This document shows, in pieces, positions 9,573-17,151 of a stretch of 33,983 nucleotides of DNA; within the stretch, counting starts at the first letter, position 1, and each line of letters opens with the position of its first letter. The stretch covers positions 1 through 33,983 of the forward strand of contig CAYQTE010000055.1 in the NCBI GenBank assembly GCA_964420285.1. Reading direction: 5' to 3'. The position numbers and the translations under genes are program-made. This DNA comes from CAYQTE01 sp964420285. GTDB lineage: Bacteria > Planctomycetota > Phycisphaerae > Tepidisphaerales > Tepidisphaeraceae. The notes beneath the pieces were generated by a model that saw nothing but the letters and a program-made list of their open reading frames with translations, was not told the DNA's origin and searched no databases.

Positions 9573-11978
9573 CTACAACCCGCCCGGCCGCCGCGTCGCC
9601 CACTGCATCATTGACCCGATCCACCGCCGCAGGAACCGCGGAATCCAGCGGCTGGACAGCCATCTTTGGCCCGTTGCCTGCACCGCCACCATGATCCGCC
9701 AGATACGCATCTGCGTCAGTTGGTTGAGCGTCGCCCGCAAGGCGTCGCGCTCGGCCGCCGTGCGGGCAAGTCGCGATTGCGCATCGGCATACGCCACGCC
9801 CGACCCAACCGCCGCCGCCGTGGCCGGCCCCGCTGCGTCCGTTTCGGCTGGCGAAGCCAGGAACCGGACGGCCGGCGGGTCGCACCGATCCAGCACAAAC
9901 CGCACCCGCGGCGGCACTCCCAGCCGTGCCATCAGGCCGATCCGATCCAGCTCGGCAAACAGCGTGCGATAGGAGGCGAACAGGGAAAACTCATTGACGG
10001 CCCGCAATCGCCCCCAGATGGCCAGATCGCGCCGCTGGTCCGGGTTCTCATACAACTGGCGAATCCGCGCCGCCAGCTCCCGCGGCCGATGCTCACCCGC
10101 CAGAACGCCGCCGATTCCATCCCCGATCGCCTGCGGCGCTCCGCCGGCATCGGCGTACCCAATCGACGGCGTCCCGCACGCCGCCGCTTCCACAAACACC
10201 TGCCCGAATGTCTCGACGCGCGACGGACCGACATACACATCGGCCGCCGAATAGACCATCGCCATCGTCTGCGCATCGGGAACGTAACCAAGGCCGCGAA
10301 TTTCCACGCCACCGCCGCGCGGCTCGAATCCGCTCTGCCCCACGCACACGGCCAGCAGGTCGGGCAAATCGAGCATCTCCAACGCCGCAATCAGGTCGTC
10401 CATCCCCTTGAGCGGATTGCCGAGCTGCGACGCGCAAAAGAGCAAGATGAACCGGTCCGGCGGCAGCCCGAGCAGATCGCGACACGTCGAGCGGTCGCGC
10501 GGCTTGAAGACATCGTGCGGCAGACCCAGTGCGATCTGCATAATCGGCGGCGATGCTCTTGGCGCGGCAGCACCCGCCGGCGCATCGGCAAAGACATCGC
10601 GGGCAAACTTCGCAGTCCAGTCGCTGTTGGCCGCGATGATCGGGGCGTGCTCGCCTCGCAAGGCCCGATATTTGGCATCCCATGCGGGCCGAATCAATTC
10701 GCCGTCCAGGCGCGGATATTCGTGGGGCGTCGGGCAGTCCCGATCACAACCAGCCAGATAGCGCGTGCATGTCCCCGGATACGCGCACCGGCCGGTCAGC
10801 GAATACAGATCGTGAAGCACCTGCACGGTCGGCCAGCGCTGGGCGGCGCGGCCGAGAAACGCCGGCTCAAGACCGGCCGCATGCAGATTCCCGACCACCA
10901 GCAGATCGGGCGACCGCTCGGCGATGGCGGAAATGATCTGCTCGCTTGTCAGCGACGTAGCGCCCGGCTGCGGCGCAATTGCCAGGGCCGTGACATCGTG
11001 CCCCGCCAGCGTGGCCGCGCTGGCCAGCCGCTGGTGTGCAATTCCAGCGCCATGGGAAAAACCGGTGTCGTTGAAGAATACGATGCGGAGATTCGACCGC
11101 AAGGGCGCTGGCCGGGGCGCCGGTCGCTGCCGTTTTGTTCGCTCGAGGAACCGCTCGCGGACCGTGGCGGCTTCGGCCTGGAATTCGGCAAACTCCGACG
11201 TCTTCTGATCCGGATGCGCACGAAATATCGCCAGCGGACATCCGACGACATGCAGCTTCGCCCCGGCCTCGGCGTAGCGCAGCCAAAGGTCGTAATCCAT
11301 CGAATACCGCAGCGATTCATCGACCCTCCCGCCGCAGGTTTCCCAGATTCGCCGCGTGAAGAAGACTTCCGGCTGATAGAAGAACGCGCCCTGATGCACG
11401 TCGGCTTCCAGATCGAGCAGCCGATCCAGCGGCAGCGGGCCGTCACAACATGCCGCAAGGTGCCGATGCGTCGGCCGATCATTCTGCGTAATCGTGCAGA
11501 GCCCCGCGATGATGTCCGCTTGCGATGTGAAGAACCCCATCGCCACGGCCGCCAGCGCGCCCGGCGCCAGCATGTCGTCGCTGTTCAGCCACGCCAGAAT
11601 CTCGCCCTCGCCCCAGGAGGAACCCTGCTGGCCAAATCCCTTGTTGATCGCATCGCCCTGCCCGCGATCCGGCTCGGAGACGATCGTGCCGATGCGCCCG
11701 CGATAGCGATCAAGAACCGCCGGCGTATCGTCCGTCGAGCCGCCGTCGATGATACGGTAGTCGAGGTTGGGATATCCCTGGTTCAGCACGGACAGAATCG
11801 TCTGCTCGATGAACCGTCCCTGATTGAACGAAGGCGTGACAATGCAAATCCGCGGCCACGGCCGCCCGCCGGGAAGCGTGCGCGGCCAGTCAAACGCGGT
11901 AATCCCCCACGGCCAGGCGCGCGGATTGCCTCCACCAATTTCAAAGGGGTCGGGAGTCTTTGATGAAGCCAACGCCAT
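9573..11978 (-). CDS. bifunctional GT2-GT4 glycosyltransferase whose start lies in an inverted repeat
   Basis: The 801-aa chain joins two glycosyltransferases. The GT2 half (about 45-285) shows RICIVTPSFNQGRF, IIDGGSTDDTP and LAWLNSDDM. The GT4 half (about 300-690) has the Cys-rich TGRCAYPGTCTRYLAGCDRD after HDLYSL, the KGMDDLIAAL strand and a GPSRVETFGQVFVEAAACG donor-binding motif. A short helical stretch and a basic/aromatic amphipathic tail (LSSRWIPRFLRRWIGSMM) end the protein and could bind membrane. Such a protein probably adds two successive sugars. ATG 11978 lies inside a 25-bp inverted repeat, which also supplies GGGAG 6 nt upstream. Residues about 3-13 (ALASSKTPDPF) are repeat-encoded; the native N-terminus probably resumed near NPRAWPWGIT. 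The start overlaps the stop of the broken toxin upstream (TGATG). Confidence 0.88.
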   Translation of the reverse strand: MALASSKTPDPFEIGGGNPRAWPWGITAFDWPRTLPGGRPWPRICIVTPSFNQGRFIEQTILSVLNQGYPNLDYRIIDGGSTDDTPAVLDRYRGRIGTIVSEPDRGQGDAINKGFGQQGSSWGEGEILAWLNSDDMLAPGALAAVAMGFFTSQADIIAGLCTITQNDRPTHRHLAACCDGPLPLDRLLDLEADVHQGAFFYQPEVFFTRRIWETCGGRVDESLRYSMDYDLWLRYAEAGAKLHVVGCPLAIFRAHPDQKTSEFAEFQAEAATVRERFLERTKRQRPAPRPAPLRSNLRIVFFNDTGFSHGAGIAHQRLASAATLAGHDVTALAIAPQPGATSLTSEQIISAIAERSPDLLVVGNLHAAGLEPAFLGRAAQRWPTVQVLHDLYSLTGRCAYPGTCTRYLAGCDRDCPTPHEYPRLDGELIRPAWDAKYRALRGEHAPIIAANSDWTAKFARDVFADAPAGAAAPRASPPIMQIALGLPHDVFKPRDRSTCRDLLGLPPDRFILLFCASQLGNPLKGMDDLIAALEMLDLPDLLAVCVGQSGFEPRGGGVEIRGLGYVPDAQTMAMVYSAADVYVGPSRVETFGQVFVEAAACGTPSIGYADAGGAPQAIGDGIGGVLAGEHRPRELAARIRQLYENPDQRRDLAIWGRLRAVNEFSLFASYRTLFAELDRIGLMARLGVPPRVRFVLDRCDPPAVRFLASPAETDAAGPATAAAVGSGVAYADAQSRLARTAAERDALRATLNQLTQMRIWRIMVAVQATGQRWLSSRWIPRFLRRWIGSMMQWATRRPGGL

Positions 11979-12000
11979 CAAAGGCTCCCGACCCCTTTGA
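11941..12000. repeat. REP-like inverted repeat with 25-bp arms
   Basis: The left arm 11941-11965 and right arm 11976-12000 are reverse complements at 24 of 25 positions, with a 10-nt loop (11966-11975). Each arm carries the core AAAGGGGTCGGGAG. From memory, this core is scattered through planctomycete genomes as a REP-like element, often leaving KTPDPF or KGVGSL peptides at gene ends. Both peptides occur here, on overlapping frames. The element sits exactly at the junction of a truncated toxin gene and the GT2-GT4 gene. Confidence 0.85.
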
Positions 12001-12088
12001 TTTCCTTGACTGTCAATTGTGCCCTGGTCCGCGCATCCATTGCCTGGATGTAGCGGGCGGCGCGGCGGTGAACCACGAGCTTTGGCAT
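11978..12088 (-). pseudogene. truncated RelE/ParE-type toxin, 3' end replaced by repeat
   Basis: A 36-codon frame begins 5 nt after the antitoxin stop. Its first 30 residues (MPKLVVHRRAARYIQAM and on) resemble the first strand and helix of RelE/ParE-fold toxins, which are usually 85-100 aa. The last six residues, KGVGSL, come from the inverted repeat, and the TGA stop overlaps the ATG of the next glycosyltransferase. The strands and catalytic or gyrase-binding residues of the rest of the fold are missing, so it cannot be a working toxin. The family assignment rests on a short stretch and on position after an antitoxin-like gene. Confidence 0.6.
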
Positions 12089-12093
12089 CGGAA

Positions 12094-12294
12094 TCAAAGC
12101 GATGACAGCGGCTTGAACGCGGCAGCGTTGCCTCGTTTCAAATCGCGCCGCGCAGCCCGCAAATCCAATTTGGCCTTCTCATTGAGATCCAGCCCCAGCG
12201 CCTCGCTTATCTCACAGAACTGGGCCCATGAAATAATGACCTCCCGCGGCCGACCCCGCTTGTCGACGATGATTCTCTTCCGAATCGCGTTCAT
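12094..12294 (-). CDS. small antitoxin-like protein (RelB/Phd-type)
   Basis: The 66-aa protein begins MNAIRKRIIVDKRGRPREV and continues with IISWAQFCEISEALGLDL. That pattern, a short beta hairpin, a helix, then an acidic/basic flexible tail ending in PLSSL, is typical of small antitoxins paired with RelE/ParE toxins. Its ATG overlaps the upstream glycosyltransferase stop (TGATG), so it is probably translated by coupling within the polysaccharide operon. The toxin partner downstream is truncated. It may be an orphan antitoxin retained because loss is neutral, or it may still neutralise a related toxin elsewhere. The family is judged from general pattern only. Confidence 0.6.
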   Translation of the reverse strand: MNAIRKRIIVDKRGRPREVIISWAQFCEISEALGLDLNEKAKLDLRAARRDLKRGNAAAFKPLSSL

Positions 12295-13592
12295 CAGCGA
12301 ACCGTACCATCAACCGCCATTCTCAACAATGATGTCGCTCCCGGATTCTGTGGCATAACAACTGTCCCCTTCTCACCGCCGCACACCGGCTCGGCCGCGT
12401 CGAGAAAAGCGACGATCTGACGCTGCGGCAGCGTCTCGGTCGCGGCGATCGTGTGCCCGGCGCGGTTGATGTCAAACTGGTAGTGCACGAACAGGCCGGA
12501 ACCGGCCGGCGGAAGCTGGATGTCGATCGTCTGGTTCTGGCCGTTCTCGTGGTACTGGAAACGGCCGAACTGGTCGCACGAATTCCGCCAGTGAACCGTC
12601 ACCGGGCGTGCGTCCATCAGGGCCGGGTCGTAGCGGCTGAGAGGCGTAATGTGCAAGCGGAGCACAGGCAGCGAATCGGGATTGCCAACGGAGAGATGGA
12701 ATCGCGGCCTTACACCGCCATCGGGATATCGGCCGGACATTCCGGCGTCCATGCCGCGGAAGAACACGCGGCCCAGGATCGATTCCAGCGGCCGGGTAAC
12801 GCGATGCGCGCGCACCACCTGGCACATCGCTTCCAGCAGATAAAGCCATACGACCGGCGGCCAGCGATTGTCGGTGTAGCGGCGCACCATCGAGCGGATC
12901 TCGTGCCAGCGGCGCAACTGGCCCGACTGGGTCTTGTTGGCGCCCCATTCGCGATTGGCCGACAGATAATCGCTGATGAACATCCCCTTGAAAGCGCTCA
13001 GGCGGATCCACAAATCCCAATCCATTACGTAATGCAGCGCCTCGTCGATCCGCCCGACGCGATTCAGAACCGATTTGCGGAAAAAGCAGCTCGGCTGCTG
13101 GATGAAGTTGCGCTGGTGGATCAGCGTCCAGGCATCGCCGGCGCGGACGCCGCCATCGCCGACGCGCCGGCCGTGTTCGTCGATCGTCCAGCCCAGACCC
13201 CATACGAACTGCACGTCCGGATGCCGCGTAAATGCGTCAATGACGGTGCGCGCGGCGCCTTCGGCGAAGGCATCGTCGCTGTTGAGCCAGCAGACGATCT
13301 CGCCGCCGCAGGCCGACAGGCCCTGATTGATCGCGTCCGATTGCCCCCGATCCTTGCGGGAAACAAACCGCACCACGTCGGGATGGCGGTCGGCGTAATA
13401 GCGCAGAATCTCGGCGGTGTCGTCCGTGCTGACGGCATCAAAGACCAGCAGTTCGATCGGGCGATAATCCTGGGCCAGAACGCTGTCGATGGCCTGCCGG
13501 ATGAACCGCGACTGGTTGTAGGTCGGCATGACTACGCTCAGCAGCGGCTGGGTCGTTTGCGGCGGAGCGGTGCGTGGCGGAGTGGCCGTCAT
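12294..13592 (-). CDS. family 2 glycosyltransferase with extra C-terminal domain
   Basis: The 432-aa protein starts with a Pro/Thr-rich stretch and then a GT-A domain (about 15-240): LLSVVMPTYNQSRF, VFDAVSTDDTAEI, RKDRGQSDAINQGL and the metal-binding CWLNSDDA. YVMDWDLWIRL is the usual acceptor-side motif. From about 285 to 420 there is a beta-rich region with no family I recognise (PRFHLSVGNPDSLPVLRLHI and on), possibly a carbohydrate-binding sandwich. ATG 13592 overlaps the stop of the upstream GT4 gene as ATGA, which fixes the start. The gene end overlaps the antitoxin start by 1 nt. It is likely cytosolic or membrane-peripheral, adding a sugar to the exported glycan. Confidence 0.86.
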   Translation of the reverse strand: MTATPPRTAPPQTTQPLLSVVMPTYNQSRFIRQAIDSVLAQDYRPIELLVFDAVSTDDTAEILRYYADRHPDVVRFVSRKDRGQSDAINQGLSACGGEIVCWLNSDDAFAEGAARTVIDAFTRHPDVQFVWGLGWTIDEHGRRVGDGGVRAGDAWTLIHQRNFIQQPSCFFRKSVLNRVGRIDEALHYVMDWDLWIRLSAFKGMFISDYLSANREWGANKTQSGQLRRWHEIRSMVRRYTDNRWPPVVWLYLLEAMCQVVRAHRVTRPLESILGRVFFRGMDAGMSGRYPDGGVRPRFHLSVGNPDSLPVLRLHITPLSRYDPALMDARPVTVHWRNSCDQFGRFQYHENGQNQTIDIQLPPAGSGLFVHYQFDINRAGHTIAATETLPQRQIVAFLDAAEPVCGGEKGTVVMPQNPGATSLLRMAVDGTVR

Positions 13593-15199
13593 GGGACAAG
13601 TTTCAATTGCCGGCCGGCCGCGTCCGTCACGGTCAGGCTCAGAACCTGGACGCTGAGTTTCTCGCCCTTGACGGGATAGGTGCGGCTGGCGATGACCTCG
13701 ATGCAATGGAATCCGTCGCTCCGGGCGTCGCTCAGCTCGCGATCGACTTCGACGATTTGCTGCGGCAGCGCCGGGGCGTCGAAAACGACCTGCCCGTTGA
13801 TCAGAACGCGGACGTTCTGGTCGGCCAGTTCCGCCAGCGTGGTTGGCTGGACGACTCGCAGCGACATGGCCCGCGGCGCGACGGCATGAAAATACCAGCG
13901 GGCATGGCCGTCAAAAATCCACTTGTGCGGGATCACCGGCCGAAAGGGAGGCAGCCCCGGCGGCTTGAGTCCGCCGTCGCGGATGCGGTTAAACAGTTCC
14001 AAATGCCGGCGGGCGACGTTGTCGTAGGAGAACTTCTCCGCGCGTTTCGGCCCGGCCTCACGCAGCCGCTGCCGCGTCGAGGCGTCGGTGAGGATGCGCA
14101 GGATGGACTGGGCGATCTGCTCGACGTTGCCCGGATCGAATTGCAGGACCGCGTCGCCACCCACTTCGCCCAGCGAGCCGGCACTGGAACAGGCAACCGG
14201 CGTTCCAAAGTGCATCGCCTCTGCGACCGGCAGGCCGAAACCCTCGAACATCGACGGAAACGCCACCAGCGACGCCGCCGCATACAATCCGATGAGATCA
14301 GCCCGGTTGATGTAACCCAGATGCAGCACGTCATCCTGCATGCCCAGATCGCGCAACAGCGGGCGCAGGCGGTGCATGACGTCGAACTTCCAGCCCGTCA
14401 GCACCAGCTTTACCCGGCCGACGCTCTTCTTGACGATGGCCAGAGCGCGGACGAGATTCTCGTGGTTCTTATGCGGCCAGCCGGCGCTGGGATAGTAGAT
14501 GAAGTCGCCGTCCAGCCGATGCGCCAAACGCGACGCGGCCGCCAGTTGCTTGCACGTCTCGGGCCCAACCATCAGCGACGGATCGATCCCCAGCGGGATC
14601 CCGAAAACACGATCCGGCTCGATGCCGTAGCGCTGGACGATGTCGGCGGCACTAAATTCGGAGACGGCGATGGTCGCCGTGGCGATCTTGGCGCTGTATT
14701 GATATCCGAGCGAACGCATCGCGTTCTGATCGTCATCGAAGAAATGCGGCAGGTGTTCCTGCTGCAAGTCGGGAATGTTGACGACGATGGGAACTTCCGT
14801 GTCCGTCGGCAGTGCCCACATGAACGGACAAAACCACAACCCCACGCCGCGGGATTGAATCAGCCGTCCCAGCCGGCCGTTCCAGGCGTCGGCCGTATAC
14901 CAGCCGCGCAGCCGCCGATAAAGCCGCCGCAGCGGATCGACGCGTGGCGGGTCTTCCAGCGCCGGACTGCACGGCAGCGTGCGAAAGGCGCCGGGGGCAT
15001 TTTCATCGCCGACGTACACGCACATCTCCCAGCGGCTGTTGGGAAGTTTCCAGGTCTTGAAATTGTTCGGCGCGGCCACCAGCAGATATTCGTTTTCGAT
15101 GTCGATCACGCCCAGCCGATCAATCAGATTGCGGACGTACCATTCCTGTCCGCCGGCCGCTCCGGGTGTCATCCATGAGGCGTTGATTCCGATCTTCAT
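13589..15199 (-). CDS. family 4 glycosyltransferase with C-terminal beta-domain
   Basis: The 536-aa protein is a GT-B fold retaining glycosyltransferase. The N-terminal half begins MKIGINASWM with GGQEWYVRNL. The donor domain contains YYPSAGWPHKNHENLVRAL, LVLTGWK and the MFEGFGLPVAEAMHFGTPVA motif (about 330-350) with the conserved acidic donor-binding Glu. From about residue 390 a non-catalytic region of around 145 residues follows (KWIFDGHARWYFHAVAP and on), apparently beta-rich. ATG 15199 is chosen because it begins the first Rossmann strand; the upstream sequence has only a weak GGAT/GAG ribosome site. It lies 67 nt after the methyltransferase gene and overlaps the following GT2 gene. The sugar added is unknown. 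Confidence 0.88.
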   Translation of the reverse strand: MKIGINASWMTPGAAGGQEWYVRNLIDRLGVIDIENEYLLVAAPNNFKTWKLPNSRWEMCVYVGDENAPGAFRTLPCSPALEDPPRVDPLRRLYRRLRGWYTADAWNGRLGRLIQSRGVGLWFCPFMWALPTDTEVPIVVNIPDLQQEHLPHFFDDDQNAMRSLGYQYSAKIATATIAVSEFSAADIVQRYGIEPDRVFGIPLGIDPSLMVGPETCKQLAAASRLAHRLDGDFIYYPSAGWPHKNHENLVRALAIVKKSVGRVKLVLTGWKFDVMHRLRPLLRDLGMQDDVLHLGYINRADLIGLYAAASLVAFPSMFEGFGLPVAEAMHFGTPVACSSAGSLGEVGGDAVLQFDPGNVEQIAQSILRILTDASTRQRLREAGPKRAEKFSYDNVARRHLELFNRIRDGGLKPPGLPPFRPVIPHKWIFDGHARWYFHAVAPRAMSLRVVQPTTLAELADQNVRVLINGQVVFDAPALPQQIVEVDRELSDARSDGFHCIEVIASRTYPVKGEKLSVQVLSLTVTDAAGRQLKLVP

Positions 15200-15266
15200 C
15201 TCGATCCCGATCCGGCGGTCTGTTGCCGCCGCGCTGCCAAATTCGTGTCCAAATCCGGTTCCCTTG

Positions 15267-17045
15267 TCAGGCCAAACCAATCCGCTTCAGCATCCGCACG
15301 CCCCTCCGCGCCTGCAGCAACTGCAATTCAGTGCTGGCTGTTTGCAATTCGCGACGCAGTTCATCAATCGAACGTTGCAGCGATTCGGCCCGCGCCGTGG
15401 CCTGGGCACGGCCGGCGTCGATCTCCCTGCGGCATTGCTGAATCGTCGCCGCGTGCGATTGAATTGTCGCCGCTTGCGCCTGAATCGCCTCCAGCCGCCG
15501 GTCGTAATCGGCGCTGAGGCGCACGATATGTTCGTGCTGTGCCGCCATTGTGCCGGCCTGGGCGGCGATCTGCGCATCGCGTGCCTTGATCGCGTCCATG
15601 CGGCGATCGTAATCGGCGCTGAGAGCAACAATGTGCTCATGCTGGCCAGCCAGAGTGCGCGATGCTTCCTCAAGCTGCGATTGCAACTCGGCCAGGCGAT
15701 CCAGATGATGCCCGGCGTCGGCGACAAGCTGACGAATCCGCTCATCGCGCTGGGCAAGCTGTTGCTGGTCGGCCGCAGCTCGGATGGTCAGCCGGGTATT
15801 GGCGGATTCAACACTCAACTGCAATTCGGCGATCACCTCCCCGCGCCGATCGTAGTCGGCGCTCAACCGTTCGACATGCTGCGTCATCGTCTCGATGGTG
15901 GCGGTCTTTTCCTCAAGCTGTCGCATGCGCAAGTCGTGCTCTTCATCTCGCGCGGCGACCGTGGCCTGCAGGCCGTCGATCGTCGCTGACAATTCGGCGA
16001 CTTTCGCCCTCAATCCATCGGCCACCCCGGACAGCTCGGCGACTTTCTCCTGTTCGCGTGTGATCACCGCAAGCCGGCGGTCGTAATCCGCCGACAATTC
16101 CTCGATGTGGCGGGCCTGCGTCTGGATCGTCGCCTGCCGATCCTCGGCAAGTTTCTTGGCATCATTGAGGTTGGAATACAAATCCAGAAGTGCCTCGATC
16201 GAACGGCCCAGGGGCGATGTCGCCATCGGCGCGGCGCGATCCGCCCCGGCGGCCTGCGCCGCCGCCACATCCACCCGGCTGGCAAACGGAAACATGTCGT
16301 AATTCCCGAAAACGGCCGGTTCAAACCAGACATGGCCCAGCCCGGCCCGCTCCATCAGCATCGCGACGGCTCGGTGGCTGAACAGGTGGATGTGCTCTCG
16401 CGGCTTGAGCTGGATCAGGAACGGATCATTGCGCGCCGTCAGTTCCGCGAAGGTGGCGCCTTCCGGATACGCCGGCGTCTGCGCGGCCATGATTCCGTCG
16501 CTCTTGAGCAGCTCCGCCGCGCGCCGGGCCGTTGCCAGCGGATCGGGCAGATGCTCCAGCACATCCATCGACACGATGATGTCCAGCGAGGCCGGCTCAA
16601 TCTTCTGATCTTCCAGCGGCCCCAGCAGCACGGGAATCTGAAACGTCGAGCGCGCAAATTCCACAACCCAGGGACTCAGCTCCAGTCCCGCCGCGTCAAA
16701 GCCGCACCATTGCATCATCGCCACAAACGAACCGTTGCCGCAGCCCAGTTCCAGCGACTTGCCCGGCGGCCGTTTGTACCGCAGCACCGATCGCAGCCAA
16801 TGCACGCAGCGATCCGACAAATCCGTCCGCGATCGGGCCACAATGTTGGCGTAGCCCTGGTCCTGCTCCATGTGCTCGAACCAGTAGGACCGCCCGTAAA
16901 AATCGGCCTGATCGTCGCGCACATGCGGATCAATCTGCGCCGGCGCGTGCCTCAGCACCAGCGTCTGACAGACCTCGCACAATGCGTAATCGTCGCTAAA
17001 CGGCGTCATTGCCGTGTTGCCGCACCAGCAGGTGGAATCGCTCAT
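15267..17045 (-). CDS. SAM methyltransferase with zinc-ribbon-like N-terminus and long coiled coil
   Basis: The 592-aa protein opens with a likely metal-binding knuckle (Cys6, Cys8, Cys23, Cys26). A class I methyltransferase follows: SAM loop LELGCGNGSF at about 98-107, acidic strand-2 end GLELS, and IIVSMDVLEHLPDP. From about 295 to 580 it is predicted coiled coil with four copies of LSADYDRR (about residues 320, 398, 478 and 514), spaced by 77, 81 and 35 residues. The chain ends basic (RRGVRMLKRIGLA). The sequence beside Wzm/Wzt and glycosyltransferases suggests methylation of the glycan end, with the coiled coil as scaffold or ruler; this is inference by analogy with WbdD. ATG 17045 follows a G-rich GGGGGG site about 4 nt upstream. 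Confidence 0.85.
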   Translation of the reverse strand: MSDSTCWCGNTAMTPFSDDYALCEVCQTLVLRHAPAQIDPHVRDDQADFYGRSYWFEHMEQDQGYANIVARSRTDLSDRCVHWLRSVLRYKRPPGKSLELGCGNGSFVAMMQWCGFDAAGLELSPWVVEFARSTFQIPVLLGPLEDQKIEPASLDIIVSMDVLEHLPDPLATARRAAELLKSDGIMAAQTPAYPEGATFAELTARNDPFLIQLKPREHIHLFSHRAVAMLMERAGLGHVWFEPAVFGNYDMFPFASRVDVAAAQAAGADRAAPMATSPLGRSIEALLDLYSNLNDAKKLAEDRQATIQTQARHIEELSADYDRRLAVITREQEKVAELSGVADGLRAKVAELSATIDGLQATVAARDEEHDLRMRQLEEKTATIETMTQHVERLSADYDRRGEVIAELQLSVESANTRLTIRAAADQQQLAQRDERIRQLVADAGHHLDRLAELQSQLEEASRTLAGQHEHIVALSADYDRRMDAIKARDAQIAAQAGTMAAQHEHIVRLSADYDRRLEAIQAQAATIQSHAATIQQCRREIDAGRAQATARAESLQRSIDELRRELQTASTELQLLQARRGVRMLKRIGLA

Positions 17046-17151
17046 AATGCCCCCCGAGCGGCCGACGCCGCCTGCGATGTCACCCAGATGCAAATGAGCA
17101 TGACGAGCATGGTAGAAAAATTCGCCCGGTTTGCCAATCGCCCAGGCGACT

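Noticed and set aside
9666..11963. 765-codon open frame on the + strand opposite the GT2-GT4 gene
   Set aside because: Arg/His/Gln-rich low-complexity translation typical of an antisense frame in GC-rich DNA; all glycosyltransferase motifs are on the minus strand.
13574..15178. 534-codon open frame on the + strand opposite the GT4 gene
   Set aside because: Shadow of the minus-strand gene; no recognisable domain.
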